In this document: positions 21,244-30,693 of the stretch, piece by piece
Layout: every line of letters begins with the position of its first letter
How positions within the stretch are numbered: position 1 is the first letter of the stretch
DNA from: Paucilactobacillus wasatchensis
GTDB taxonomy: Bacteria; Bacillota; Bacilli; Lactobacillales; Lactobacillaceae
Assembly: GCF_000876205.1 (NCBI RefSeq)
Contig: NZ_AWTT01000016.1
Span: forward strand, 1 to 38,093
DNA: 38,093 bases
Reading direction: 5' to 3'
Position numbers and translations under genes: made by a program
Notes under the pieces: generated by a model
Seen by the model: the letters and a program-made list of their open reading frames with translations, nothing else
Database searches by the model: none
What the model was told of the DNA's origin: nothing

Positions 21244-21286
21244 CTAGGTAAGCAAAAATTACATTATAAATTTCAATTCGAAAAAG

Positions 21287-21312
21287 CGATAGCACGTGCT
21301 ATCGTTTTTTTT
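21287..21312 (+). terminator. Rho-independent terminator after adh
   Basis: CGATAGCAC and GTGCTATCG form a perfect 9-bp stem with almost no loop beyond its closing bases, followed by eight T. Confidence 0.9.
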
Positions 21313-21364
21313 GTGATAAAAATGCTAAACACGGTGAAAATCATGCCTAAAATACTGCTGCCTG

Positions 21365-21373
21365 TGCTACAAT
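21365..21373 (+). promoter_or_regulatory. Extended -10 promoter of gatCAB
   Basis: TGCTACAAT (TG-N-TACAAT) lies 45 bp before the gatC start, with no clear -35. Placed directly after the adh terminator, it lets gatCAB be transcribed apart from the genes to its left. Confidence 0.5.
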
Positions 21374-21417
21374 GTTATGATGTAAGTAGTGCAACAATTT
21401 GGAAAGAGGTTATGAGA

Positions 21418-21729
21418 ATGGCAAGCAAAATTGATGAACAACAGGTTAAACACGTTGCTTCACTAGCCAAGCTTCAGTTTGACGATGATCAACTAGGCAA
21501 ATTTACCACTCAATTAGAAAGTATTATCGACTTATTCGAAACGATTGATAAGGTTGATACCACCGATGTTAAACCAATGACATCAGCTACTGATCAAGTT
21601 AATGCAATGCGTGAAGATATCGCTGTGAATAGCAATCAACGTGAAGCATTGTTAAATAATGCGCCAGATACCGAAGAAGGATACATTAAGGTACCTGCTA
21701 TTATCGATGAAAGTGGGGATGGCGAGTAA
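21418..21729 (+). CDS. gatC: Aspartyl/glutamyl-tRNA amidotransferase subunit C
   Basis: Small subunit that holds GatA and GatB together in the complex turning Glu-tRNA(Gln) and Asp-tRNA(Asn) into the amidated forms. At 103 residues it has the normal GatC length with [20 protein letters not shown] at the start and [11 protein letters not shown] near the end. The ATG chosen is 7 nt after AAAGAGGT; an ATG two codons earlier is too close to that site, and a further upstream reading would precede the promoter. Its stop overlaps gatA by 1 nt. Confidence 0.95.
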   Translation: MASKIDEQQVKHVASLAKLQFDDDQLGKFTTQLESIIDLFETIDKVDTTDVKPMTSATDQVNAMREDIAVNSNQREALLNNAPDTEEGYIKVPAIIDESGDGE

Positions 21730-23198
21730 TGAATTTTTATGATACTGATTTAACCAAGCTCCATGATGATTTGGTCAATAAAAAAATTAGCTCGACTGAA
21801 TTAACGAAGGCCACGTATGAAAATATTGCGGCTGACGATGATGACGTCAAAGCATTTTTGACATTGAATAAAGATGGGGCACTAAAACAAGCAGCTGAAG
21901 TTGACCAGCAAGGAATTAAAGCTGACCAACTAGTGGCTGGAATTCCTTTGGGAGTTAAAGATAACATTGTTACTAAGGATATCAAGACAACCGCAGCATC
22001 TAAAATATTGAGTAATTTTACACCAATTTATGATGCCACTGTTATCGAAAAGTTGAAGGCCCAAAATTTTATCAATGCAGGTAAGTTAAACCTTGATGAA
22101 TTTGCAATGGGTGGTTCAACGGAAAATTCAGCCTTTCAAACAACTCATAATCCTTGGGACCTAACTCGCGTGCCTGGTGGCTCCTCTGGTGGCTCTGCTG
22201 CTGCAGTAGCGGCCGGTGAAGTAATAGCGGCACTAGGAACTGATACGGGTGGTTCAATTCGCCTACCAGCCTCTTATAACGGTGTGGTTGGTATGAAACC
22301 AACTTATGGTCGTGTGTCGCGTTGGGGTATTATTGCCTTTGGCTCTAGTCTTGACCAAGTTGGTTGGTTAACGCGTAGTGTTAAAGACAATGCTCAATTA
22401 ACATCATTGATTAGTGGTCACGATGACCGCGATTTAACTTCGTCTACCAAAGAGGTTCCTAACTTTGCTAGTCAGTTAAATGACGACACAAATGTAAAGG
22501 GTCTGCGAATTGCTGTTCCTAAGGAATACTTGGGTGAAGGTGTTGATGAAAACGTCAAAGAAGTCATTCAAGCTGCCTTGAAGCACTATGAATCTTTGGG
22601 TGCAATTATTGATGAAGTTTCATTACCAAATACGAAATACGGTGTCGCAGCTTATTACATCATTTCTTCCTCAGAAGCATCCTCAAACTTACAACGGTTT
22701 GACGGTATTCGTTACGGCGTTCGTGCTAAAGATGTTGAAAATTTGGAAGATGTTTATGTGCGGTCGCGTTCTGAAGGCTTTGGCGACGAAGTTAAACGTC
22801 GAATTATGTTGGGAACATTCTCGTTGTCAGCTGGATTTTATGATGCTTACTTCATCAAAGCCAGTCAAATTCGAACTTTGATTCGGCAAGATTTTGAAAA
22901 AGTATTCGAAGATCATGACTTAGTAATGGGTCCTGCTGGGCCAACTGTGGCCTACAAGATCGGTTCTAACATTACTGATCCAAAGGCGATGTACATGAAC
23001 GATGTTTTGACTGTGCCTGTTAATATGGCCGGTCTACCAGGAATGTCAATTCCTGCGGGCTTTGCTGATAACATGCCAGTTGGGTTACAAATTATCGGTA
23101 AGCCATTTGATGAACAAACAATGTACAATGCAGCCTACACATTTGAACAGTCAACTGATTTTCACAAACAAACACCTAAGTTAGGAGGCCAAAACTAA
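21729..23198 (+). CDS. gatA: Glutamyl-tRNA(Gln) amidotransferase subunit A
   Basis: Amidase subunit that releases ammonia from glutamine and channels it to GatB. The 489 residues hold the Ser-cisSer-Lys triad of the amidase-signature family: Lys77 in [10 protein letters not shown], Ser152 in [15 protein letters not shown] and the nucleophile Ser176 in [13 protein letters not shown]. Start and stop overlap the neighbours by 1 nt each, so the three subunits are translationally coupled. Confidence 0.97.
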   Translation: MNFYDTDLTKLHDDLVNKKISSTELTKATYENIAADDDDVKAFLTLNKDGALKQAAEVDQQGIKADQLVAGIPLGVKDNIVTKDIKTTAASKILSNFTPIYDATVIEKLKAQNFINAGKLNLDEFAMGGSTENSAFQTTHNPWDLTRVPGGSSGGSAAAVAAGEVIAALGTDTGGSIRLPASYNGVVGMKPTYGRVSRWGIIAFGSSLDQVGWLTRSVKDNAQLTSLISGHDDRDLTSSTKEVPNFASQLNDDTNVKGLRIAVPKEYLGEGVDENVKEVIQAALKHYESLGAIIDEVSLPNTKYGVAAYYIISSSEASSNLQRFDGIRYGVRAKDVENLEDVYVRSRSEGFGDEVKRRIMLGTFSLSAGFYDAYFIKASQIRTLIRQDFEKVFEDHDLVMGPAGPTVAYKIGSNITDPKAMYMNDVLTVPVNMAGLPGMSIPAGFADNMPVGLQIIGKPFDEQTMYNAAYTFEQSTDFHKQTPKLGGQN

Positions 23199-24625
23199 TG
23201 AATTTTGAAACAACAATCGGTCTCGAAGTCCACGTTGAATTAAAAACTAACTCGAAAATTTTTAGCCCTTCACCAGTCCAATTTGGTTCAGAGCCTAATG
23301 CCAATACAAACGTGATTGACTGGGGTTATCCTGGTGTATTACCTTCAACGAACAAAGGTGTAGTCGAAGATGGGATTAAAGCTGCTCTGGCACTCCATGC
23401 AGAAGTTGAACAGCACCCTCATTTTGATCGTAAGAATTATTTTTACCCAGACAATCCTAAAGCTTATCAAATTTCACAATCCGATACACCATTAGCACAT
23501 GATGGTTGGATTGAAATTGAAGTTGATGGCGAGAAGAAAAAAATGGGGATTGCAGAAATGCATATTGAAGAAGATGCCGGTAAAAATACTCACAGTCCTA
23601 ACGGATTTTCATTCGTTGATTTGAACCGTCAAGGAACACCGTTGATTGAAATTGTGTCGAAACCAGAAATTGCTTCACCTGATGAAGCATACGCTTATCT
23701 GGAAGCGTTGCGTCAACGAATTCAGTTTACTGGCGTATCTGACGTTAAGATGGAAGAAGGTTCAATGCGGGTCGATGTTAACATTTCAATTCGACCAATT
23801 GGTTCTGATAAATATGGTACTAAAACAGAATTAAAGAACTTGAACTCATTTAACTATGTTCGTAAAGGATTGGCTTTTGAAGAACAACGCCAACAACGTG
23901 TCTTAATGTCTGGTGGTACTATTGGTCAAGAGACTCGGCGCTATGATGAGACCAGTGGTCAAACGATCCTGATGCGAGTTAAGGAAGGATCAGACGACTA
24001 CCGCTATTTCCCAGAACCAGATCTACCTGTTTTGGCAATTAGCGATGACTGGATCGATCAAATCAAAGCAGATATGCCTGAAATGCCAAGTAATCGTCGT
24101 GATCGTTATGTTAACGAGCTTGGCTTAAAGGAATATGATGCCATGGTTTTAACTCAAACTAAGGAAATGTCAGATTTCTTTGAAGCTGCCGTTGCCCAAG
24201 GTGCGGATGCAAAGATGACTGCTAATTATCTGATGGGTGATGTTAATGCCTATCTAAACGATAATCAAGTTGATTTGCAAGATACTAAGTTGACACCCGC
24301 TAATTTAGCTGGCATGGTTAAGTTGATTGATGATGGTACCATTTCAACTAAAATGGCTAAGAAAGTCTTCAAAGCAATTACGAACGGTGAAGAACCAAGT
24401 AGTTATGTGAAGGAACATGGGCTGGTGCAATTATCAGATCCAGCGCAATTACAACCAATTATTGATGAAGTGTTGGCTAATAATGAACAATCAATTGAGG
24501 ACTTTAAAAATGGTAAGGACCGTGCTGTGGGGTATCTAGTTGGTCAAATCATGAAGCAAACTCATGGGCAAGCGAACCCACAAGTGGTTAACCAGTTATT
24601 AATGAAATCACTACAAGCTAAGTAG
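23198..24625 (+). CDS. gatB: Aspartyl/glutamyl-tRNA(Asn/Gln) amidotransferase subunit B
   Basis: Kinase and tRNA-binding subunit: it phosphorylates the misacylated residue and transfers ammonia from GatA. The 475-residue protein begins with the family motif [20 protein letters not shown], has the catalytic core with [14 protein letters not shown] and [10 protein letters not shown], and ends in a YqeY-like tail domain that binds tRNA. AGGAGG lies 10 nt before the ATG. Presence of gatCAB implies that Gln-tRNA and perhaps Asn-tRNA are made indirectly. Confidence 0.97.
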   Translation: MNFETTIGLEVHVELKTNSKIFSPSPVQFGSEPNANTNVIDWGYPGVLPSTNKGVVEDGIKAALALHAEVEQHPHFDRKNYFYPDNPKAYQISQSDTPLAHDGWIEIEVDGEKKKMGIAEMHIEEDAGKNTHSPNGFSFVDLNRQGTPLIEIVSKPEIASPDEAYAYLEALRQRIQFTGVSDVKMEEGSMRVDVNISIRPIGSDKYGTKTELKNLNSFNYVRKGLAFEEQRQQRVLMSGGTIGQETRRYDETSGQTILMRVKEGSDDYRYFPEPDLPVLAISDDWIDQIKADMPEMPSNRRDRYVNELGLKEYDAMVLTQTKEMSDFFEAAVAQGADAKMTANYLMGDVNAYLNDNQVDLQDTKLTPANLAGMVKLIDDGTISTKMAKKVFKAITNGEEPSSYVKEHGLVQLSDPAQLQPIIDEVLANNEQSIEDFKNGKDRAVGYLVGQIMKQTHGQANPQVVNQLLMKSLQAK

Positions 24626-24646
24626 GATGAATGGAGGAAAACAAGT

Positions 24647-25666
24647 ATGCGAAAACGGGCACGGATAATTTATAATCCGACATCTGGTCGTGAAGCATTG
24701 AAAAATGACTTGGTTGATATTTTGGCAATTTATGAACAGGCTGGATATGAAACCAGTGCCTTCGCTACGACTCCAGAACCCAATTCTGCTAGAGACGAAG
24801 CTACGCGAGTGGCAAAAGAAAAGTTTGATTTAATCGTTGCTGCTGGCGGTGACGGCACAATTAACGAAGTTGTCAATGGTATTGCCGGATTGCGTCATCG
24901 TCCGAAGATGGCAATCATCCCAGCTGGAACAACGAATGATTATGCGCGAGCTCTGCGGATTCCACGTGAGGATCCAATTGGTGCCGCTAAAACTATTTTG
25001 AAGAAGCAGTCCATTATGATGGATATTGGAAAAGCGGGTGAAAACTACTTTATCAATATTGCGGGTGGTGGATTACTAACGGAGTTAACGTATGATGTGC
25101 CATCAGGAGTTAAATCGTTATTTGGCTATTTAGCCTACATTGTTAAGGGAGCGGAGTTACTGCCACGAATCAAACCGATCCAAATGGATATCAAGTATGA
25201 TGGTGGTGAATTTCATGGCAAGGCATCAATGTTTTTGTTGGCACTCACTAATTCAGTGGGTGGCTTTGAGCAGATTGTGCCGGATGCTTCATTAGATGAT
25301 GGTAAGTTCACGATGATTATTGTGAAAACGAGTAATTTGATTGAACTGATGCGGTTAATGACGCTTGTCTTAAATGGTGGCAAGCACGTAGAGGATCCTA
25401 AAATTATTTATCGGAAAACTTCGAAGCTAGTGGCTAAACCAGTCGATGAACGGATGATGATTAATTTGGATGGTGAATACGGTGGGGATGCACCGATGAC
25501 GTTTGAAAACTTAGCACGGCATATTGAAATGGTGGCCAATTTGGATGCCATTCCTGATGATGCTGTGGCTGGTATTTCACCAGAAGTTCGTCGTGCTGAA
25601 GATAAATTCGTTAAAGAAGTCCAAAAGTTACCACAAGATGAAACAACAGACGATAAAAAACAGTAA
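24647..25666 (+). CDS. dgkB: Diacylglycerol kinase (DgkB family lipid kinase)
   Basis: It phosphorylates diacylglycerol to phosphatidic acid, recycling lipid left from lipoteichoic acid synthesis. The 339-residue soluble protein has NPTSG at 10-14, the nucleotide-binding GGDGTINEVVNG at about 67-78 and PAGTTNDYARALRIP at about 97-111, all typical of DgkB. The start ATG follows GGAGGAAA, 21 nt after gatB. The C-terminal tail is acidic and lysine-rich. Downstream is a terminator, so it likely ends the gatCAB-dgkB message. The gatB-dgkB order is conserved in Firmicutes. Confidence 0.92.
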   Translation: MRKRARIIYNPTSGREALKNDLVDILAIYEQAGYETSAFATTPEPNSARDEATRVAKEKFDLIVAAGGDGTINEVVNGIAGLRHRPKMAIIPAGTTNDYARALRIPREDPIGAAKTILKKQSIMMDIGKAGENYFINIAGGGLLTELTYDVPSGVKSLFGYLAYIVKGAELLPRIKPIQMDIKYDGGEFHGKASMFLLALTNSVGGFEQIVPDASLDDGKFTMIIVKTSNLIELMRLMTLVLNGGKHVEDPKIIYRKTSKLVAKPVDERMMINLDGEYGGDAPMTFENLARHIEMVANLDAIPDDAVAGISPEVRRAEDKFVKEVQKLPQDETTDDKKQ

Positions 25667-25680
25667 AATAGGTTTGAGAG

Positions 25681-25718
25681 AGCAGAATGTGGTAGAATTG
25701 CTATTGTTCTGCTTTTTT
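25681..25718 (+). terminator. Rho-independent terminator after dgkB
   Basis: AGCAGAA and TTCTGCT form the stem base, with an inner partial GTAG/GCTA pairing, followed by six T. Confidence 0.75.
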
Positions 25719-25771
25719 AGATCAGTTTGAAATTAGATTTGCTTGCTTAGATGGAATTTTTTGGTTTACAT

Positions 25772-25890
25772 GTGTTCACTAGACCAGATGTCTAGGGCTA
25801 AGTCTTGAATAGCAATCAATAAATCACAGTTCGATTTATTAACCGCTATTCAAGACTTAACCTACGACACCTTATCGGTCTGGTTCACAC
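25772..25890 (+). repeat. Folded hairpin element (dgkB-rlmD), copy 1
   Basis: Exactly 119 bp from GTG to CAC. Outer arms GTGTTCACTAGACC and GGTCTGGTTCACAC pair with a short mismatch; inner arms GGCTAAGTCTTGAATAGC and GCTATTCAAGACTTAACC pair, then AATAAATC/GATTTATT closes the tip. Conserved loop motifs: CAGATGTCTAGG on the left, CTACGACACCTTATCG on the right. Together with copy 2 it fills most of the 377-nt gap. Confidence 0.9.
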
Positions 25891-25902
25891 TTTTACTCAG
25901 AC

Positions 25903-26021
25903 GTGTTCACCAGACCAGATGTCTAGGGCTAAGCCTTGAATAGCAATCAATAAATCACAGTTCGATTTATTAACCGCTATTCAAGACTTAACTTACGACA
26001 CCTTATCGGTCTGGTTCACAC
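25903..26021 (+). repeat. Folded hairpin element (dgkB-rlmD), copy 2
   Basis: Again exactly 119 bp and nearly identical to copy 1; 12-nt linker between them. The T-to-C change in the left outer arm (ACTAGACC to ACCAGACC) turns a G-T pair into G-C. The element ends 22 nt before the rlmD start codon, so it lies just upstream of, or in, that gene's leader. Confidence 0.9.
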
Positions 26022-26043
26022 TTTATATAATAAGGAGAAAAAA

Positions 26044-27408
26044 TTGAAACTTAATACACCAGTTCATAAGAATGAATCATTTGATGGTACCGTCATGGAC
26101 TTGACGTACCAAGGGATGGGAGTTGTCAAAATTGATAATTTTCCAATCTTTATTCCGAATGCATTGCCGAGTGAAGAAATTAGCTTTGGAGTTACTAAAG
26201 TAACGAAAAACTTTGCTTTTGGTCGGGTAATTGATTGGAAAAAGAAGAGTGCCGATCGAGTGGAAGTTAAAAATAAACAGTACACGCAAACGGGCATTGC
26301 TCCGCTACAACACTTAGCTTATTCAGCACAATTGAAATTTAAACAACAACAAATTGCTGAGCTATTGCAAAAAGACCACCTAGATATCGATGTGTTACCA
26401 ACAATTGGAATGGACAAGCCTTATCAATACCGCAATAAGGCACAGGTGCCAGTTCGATTAGTTCGTGGTAAAGTTGAAACTGGGTTTTACAAGCGCGGCA
26501 GTCATGAATTAGTGCCAATCGAGGATTTCTTCATTCAAGATCCCAAAATTGATGCCGCCATTATTGTAGTTCGTGATTTATTACGTAAATTCCACATTGA
26601 ACCATATGATGAAAAAACAAATAAAGGCGTTATCAAGACAGTCATGGTTCGTCGGGGCTACTATAGTCATGAGATGATGATTGTGTTGGTAACTAAAACC
26701 AAGAAATTGCCAATGGTGCAAGAATTAATTGACGGCATGACGGCACAATTACCAGAAGTGAAGAGCATTGTTCAAAATGTAAACTCAGCAAAAACAAATG
26801 TGTTGCTTGGTGAAAAAAACTTCACTATTTTTGGTAAACCAACGATCGATGATCAGTTATTGGGCATTAACTTTACGATTTCACCAAACTCGTTTTATCA
26901 GGTTAATCCGCAACAAACGGAAAAACTCTATCAGCGTGCAATTGAGCAGGCACAATTGACTGGTGCGGAAACTGTGATCGATGCTTATTGTGGGATTGGG
27001 ACCATTTCATTGGCCGTGGCACAGCATGCCGCTGAGGTATACGGTGTCGAAATAGTAGCCGATGCAGTTGAAGATGCTAAACATAATGCTAAACGTAATA
27101 AAATTGCCAACGCTCATTTTGTGGTTGGCAAAGCTGAAGAACAAATGGCCCAATGGCAAGAAGATGGCTTAGAACCAGATGTCATTATGGTTGATCCACC
27201 CCGCAAAGGATTAGCGCCGGAATTAATTGATGCAGCTGCTGCAATGGCCCCTAAAAAGGTGGTTTACGTCAGCTGCAATCCAGCGACATTAGTGCGGGAT
27301 ATTCAATTATTTGCCGCTAAGGGTTATACAGTCAAACAACCAATTCAGCCAGTGGATCAATTTCCACAAACGACGCACATTGAAAGCATTACCGTGCTCA
27401 GTCGCTAA
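26044..27408 (+). CDS. rlmD: 23S rRNA (uracil-C5)-methyltransferase, RlmD/RlmCD type
   Basis: SAM-dependent enzyme that methylates uridine in 23S rRNA; Firmicute homologues modify U747 and U1939. The 454-residue protein has an N-terminal TRAM domain (about 12-60), the SAM site VIDAYCGIGTISLAV, MVDPPRKGL, the catalytic Cys411 in VYVSCNPATLVRD and the general base Glu447 in THIES. The four cysteines that bind a 4Fe-4S cluster in E. coli RumA are missing: the matching region reads QTGIAPLQHLAYSAQLKFKQ. The start is TTG, with AAGGAG 6 nt upstream. It is the last gene of the pcrA-to-rlmD block, and a terminator follows. Confidence 0.9.
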   Translation: MKLNTPVHKNESFDGTVMDLTYQGMGVVKIDNFPIFIPNALPSEEISFGVTKVTKNFAFGRVIDWKKKSADRVEVKNKQYTQTGIAPLQHLAYSAQLKFKQQQIAELLQKDHLDIDVLPTIGMDKPYQYRNKAQVPVRLVRGKVETGFYKRGSHELVPIEDFFIQDPKIDAAIIVVRDLLRKFHIEPYDEKTNKGVIKTVMVRRGYYSHEMMIVLVTKTKKLPMVQELIDGMTAQLPEVKSIVQNVNSAKTNVLLGEKNFTIFGKPTIDDQLLGINFTISPNSFYQVNPQQTEKLYQRAIEQAQLTGAETVIDAYCGIGTISLAVAQHAAEVYGVEIVADAVEDAKHNAKRNKIANAHFVVGKAEEQMAQWQEDGLEPDVIMVDPPRKGLAPELIDAAAAMAPKKVVYVSCNPATLVRDIQLFAAKGYTVKQPIQPVDQFPQTTHIESITVLSR

Positions 27409-27423
27409 AAAATATTTTTTAAC

Positions 27424-27467
27424 AACCAATTTTACCTGTGCTTTTGGGTAAAATTGGTTTTGTTTTT
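27424..27467 (+). terminator. Rho-independent terminator after rlmD
   Basis: AACCAATTTTACC and GGTAAAATTGGTT form a perfect 13-bp stem with a 10-nt loop, followed by a T-rich tail. Confidence 0.9.
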
Positions 27468-27572
27468 ACTTGCGGTGAACATCACAAATATGGTTTATTA
27501 GAATAAGTTAGATCGGCTATTATTTTTAAAAGAAATTGGTTATAATAGTCGTCAATTACATGAGGTGATGAG

Positions 27573-29075
27573 ATGTCTAATAGACTAAGAGAGACCCTTG
27601 AACAGGCAAAGTTGACTCCCAAACTATTTCAGGGATTATTTGGGATTGAGCTTGAAGAACACAGAATTTTAACAGACGGACGCTTAAGCCGGTATCCATA
27701 TCCAAGTGACTATGCTTCACGAAAAATGCACCCATACTTACAATCTGATTTTACGGATAGCATGCTCGAATTAGTCACAGAACCCACAAAGGGCGGCTTA
27801 CAGGCGGTTAAAAATTTAAAAATATTGCAGCAAATTAGTCAGGAACATCTAAAAAAAGATGAACGGATTTGGCCCTTTAGTATGCCACCAAAATTAGTAG
27901 ATGATGACCTAGAGTTTGTTCATGAAAATTTCAGTCGGACTTGGTTTCAAGATTATCGAGACTACCTTGAGAGCAAATATGGCATCCAGCATGAGATTAT
28001 TTGTGGCACTCATATCAATTACAGCCTCAATGAAAATTTAGTATACACACTATACAACCAACTGGGCTATGACGATTTGTATCCAACTTTTGCTGCTTTT
28101 AAAAATGCAACTTACTTTAAAATGGCACAAAGTTTTGCATTGTATCGCTGGTTTTTCACGTACTTATTTGGTGCGTCTCCAATTTCAGAAAATCATTATC
28201 GCAAGATACCGGATGATTTAACGTTGCCCGTCAGGAGCTTGCGGAGTAGCAGCTTTGGTTACAGCAACACTAATAAAGAGGCAGTGACGTATGATTCTTT
28301 GACGGATCACGTCGAGCAGATGGAACGTTATGTTGCTGATGGTACTTTTTATTCTATTCACGAGTTTTATGGTCCTGTCAGAATGAAAGGGCGTTTTGAT
28401 GATCTCCGGCAGGTACTCGATGAAGGGGTCGATTATTTAGAATTTCGTGCCTTTGATTTAGATCCATTATCGCGGGCCGGGGTGAGCGATGATACGCTTG
28501 ATTTATTAGAGTTATTTTTGGTGTACAGTTTAACCATTGATTTACCAGATGATTTATCAGCGCAATTAGACCAAGCACAACAATATAACGAAGAAGTGGC
28601 GCTCGAAAATCCAAATGAACAGCCCGAATGGCTGCAGGATAAAGCCAACGAATTGATTGATAACTTACGGGCATTTGCGGAGCAATCAAATGCCCCTAAA
28701 CATTTGATTAATGCACTCGACATTGCAGAAAAGCGAGTTGCCCACGTGGACTTAACAATTGGTGCACAACTTGCAGCTCGCATTGAAGACGATAGCTTAG
28801 AAACTTATGGCTTAAAGATTGCTAATGACCGGTTTACGCACATACTAAATGAAACCAGACCATTGGTGGCAATTGATAAAGAATATTCCCATGCAGCACA
28901 AGAATTAATTAAGGCGGCGATTATCATGGGTATTCGCGTTCAAATCAATCATGGTTTCAAATTAACACTAAAAAATCGACATGAATTGTTTGATGCACAA
29001 ATGAACCTTGATTTTCCGGATGGACCAGAGAATTATTTGAAATCTATTTTTCCAGAGCTCAAGGATCGTGAATAA
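27573..29075 (+). CDS. gshA: Glutamate-cysteine ligase
   Basis: It joins glutamate and cysteine to gamma-glutamylcysteine, the first step of glutathione synthesis. The 500-residue protein fits a stand-alone type-I GshA: FGIELEEHRILTDGRLSRYPYP at about residues 23-44 (substrate site, split here as FGIELEEHRILTDG and RLSRYPYP), SDFTDSMLELVTEP with the metal-binding glutamates at about 58-71, and VDYLEFRAFDLDP near 287-299. No C-terminal ATP-grasp domain is present, so it is not the bifunctional GshF; a separate gshB would be required for glutathione. ATG start after GAGGTGATGA. A TATAAT at 27541 with a weak -35 is a possible promoter. It ends at a bidirectional terminator. Confidence 0.87.
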   Translation: MSNRLRETLEQAKLTPKLFQGLFGIELEEHRILTDGRLSRYPYPSDYASRKMHPYLQSDFTDSMLELVTEPTKGGLQAVKNLKILQQISQEHLKKDERIWPFSMPPKLVDDDLEFVHENFSRTWFQDYRDYLESKYGIQHEIICGTHINYSLNENLVYTLYNQLGYDDLYPTFAAFKNATYFKMAQSFALYRWFFTYLFGASPISENHYRKIPDDLTLPVRSLRSSSFGYSNTNKEAVTYDSLTDHVEQMERYVADGTFYSIHEFYGPVRMKGRFDDLRQVLDEGVDYLEFRAFDLDPLSRAGVSDDTLDLLELFLVYSLTIDLPDDLSAQLDQAQQYNEEVALENPNEQPEWLQDKANELIDNLRAFAEQSNAPKHLINALDIAEKRVAHVDLTIGAQLAARIEDDSLETYGLKIANDRFTHILNETRPLVAIDKEYSHAAQELIKAAIIMGIRVQINHGFKLTLKNRHELFDAQMNLDFPDGPENYLKSIFPELKDRE

Positions 29076-29076
29076 T

Positions 29077-29134
29077 AAAAAGAACTGCAGGCATAAATTT
29101 GGGTAATCCAAATTGTCAGTCTGCAGTTCTTTTT
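29077..29134. terminator. Bidirectional terminator between gshA and gntP
   Basis: AAAAAGAACTGCAG pairs perfectly with CTGCAGTTCTTTTT; an inner AATTTGG/CCAAATT stem adds stability. T-runs exist on both strands for the two convergent genes. Confidence 0.9.
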
Positions 29135-29160
29135 GTTTAAAATTCGTCCCGATTATTTGA

Positions 29161-30516
29161 TTAGTTAAAAATCAGATTGAGCAATAATACCATTAGTAAA
29201 CCGACGATTGAAATCACAGTTTCTAGCACCGTCCAGATTGAAAGTGTCTGCTTAATGGTTAAGTCGAAGTATTCACGGAACATCCAGAAACCAGCATCGT
29301 TCACGTGTGATGCAGCTAAGGAGCCAGCACCGATTGACAGGACCATTAAGGCTGGGTCGACGCCCGCCTGGGTCATCAGTGGTAAAACGAGTCCAGCAGC
29401 GGTCAGCGAAGCAACCGTGGCGGATCCCAACGCAATTCGTAGAATAACAGCAATCAACCACCCAAGAATCAGTGGTGAAATATTGGAGTTGATGAACAGT
29501 TTTGCCACAACATCGCCAACGCCACCGTCGATTAAAACCTGCTTGAAGGCAGCACCACCACCAATTACCAAGAGCAGCATGGCAATTGATTTTACGGCAT
29601 CTTCCAAGGATTGCATAATTTCAGTAACTTTACGTTTGCGAGCAATTCCCATTGACCACATGGCGAAGATGAGCGAAAGCAACATGGCAATGCTTGGTGA
29701 ACCAATAAAGGCGATCAGTTTATCCATTGTGTTTGGATCCTTTGGATAAGAACCACCAGTCATCGCTAATTGATAAATCGTCGTAATGGCCATTAAAATT
29801 ACCGGGAATAGTGAGGTTAAGACAGCCATGCCAAAACTCGGTGACTGTTCGTCGGTAAATTCTTTAATTTCGCCAAACGAGGATAGATTTCCTTTTTTTT
29901 CAAAAGCACTTGGTGCAAATTTGCGGGCTAATTTGGTGAAAACAGGACCCGCGATGATCGCAGCTGGTAATGCAACAATGATACCGTAAACTAATACTTT
30001 ACCAGTGTTGGCATGTAATGCTGCAGAAATGGCGACTGGTGCTGGGTGAGGTGGTAAAAATCCGTGAGTGACAGACAAAGCGGCGGCCATTGAGATTCCA
30101 AGATATAAAATTGGCACACCGGCCTCAATTGCAATTGCCGCTACGATTGGAATTAACAATACCATTCCAACTTCGAAGAAAAGGGCAATTCCGATAATGA
30201 AACTGGCAATCATAACTGCAGCTTGCAGCCATTTACGACCGAACTTATTGATCAACGTGGTTGCAATTTTATAAGCGCCACCAGCATCGGCTACTAACCG
30301 ACCAAGCATAGCACCGAAACCGAAGACTAGTGATAACTCACCTAATGAACCACCAATCCCGGTTTGAATACTTTCAGCAATCTTAGCCGGATCCATGCCT
30401 AATCCAAGCGCAACTAAAACCGAAGTGATAATTAAAGCGACAAATGTATTCAGTTTGAACTTAATGATTAAAAACAAGAGCAAGATAATCCCGAATAGTA
30501 AAACTAATAATTCCAT
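29161..30516 (-). CDS. gntP: Gluconate permease, GntP family
   Basis: Membrane symporter for gluconate or a related sugar acid. The 451 residues contain about 12-14 hydrophobic segments; GntP features include GLGMDPAKIAESIQTGIG (about 39-56), FGFGAMLGRLVADAGGA, HGFLPPHPAPVAISA (about 149-163) and the C-terminal SHVNDAGFWMFREYFDLT. The start ATG has GGAAGGGG upstream. It lies downstream of gntK on the same strand and shares its promoter by context, though a long hairpin stands between them. Confidence 0.92.
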   Translation of the reverse strand: MELLVLLFGIILLLFLIIKFKLNTFVALIITSVLVALGLGMDPAKIAESIQTGIGGSLGELSLVFGFGAMLGRLVADAGGAYKIATTLINKFGRKWLQAAVMIASFIIGIALFFEVGMVLLIPIVAAIAIEAGVPILYLGISMAAALSVTHGFLPPHPAPVAISAALHANTGKVLVYGIIVALPAAIIAGPVFTKLARKFAPSAFEKKGNLSSFGEIKEFTDEQSPSFGMAVLTSLFPVILMAITTIYQLAMTGGSYPKDPNTMDKLIAFIGSPSIAMLLSLIFAMWSMGIARKRKVTEIMQSLEDAVKSIAMLLLVIGGGAAFKQVLIDGGVGDVVAKLFINSNISPLILGWLIAVILRIALGSATVASLTAAGLVLPLMTQAGVDPALMVLSIGAGSLAASHVNDAGFWMFREYFDLTIKQTLSIWTVLETVISIVGLLMVLLLNLIFN

Positions 30517-30545
30517 GATGTAACCCCTTCCAGGTTGATAAAATA

Positions 30546-30649
30546 AAAAAGTGAGGCAAAAGATTGGATTAAAAATCCATTCTCTGGCAGTCCTACAGGT
30601 TCACGATGCGGATCTATAAATGATTGTCAAAATCTTTTGTCTCACTTTT
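30546..30649 (-). terminator. Long-loop hairpin between gntK and gntP
   Basis: On the minus strand GTGAGACAAAAGATT pairs with AATCTTTTGCCTCAC, then a T-rich run. The loop is about 65 nt and contains a small GGATT/AATCC hairpin. It may lower gntP transcription relative to gntK or act in 3'-end processing. Ends GTG/CAC resemble the hairpin family, but the conserved inner motifs are absent. Confidence 0.6.
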
Positions 30650-30693
30650 AACTTAAGTAGTTTAGCAAATTTAATTATGAAAAGCGAATAATA

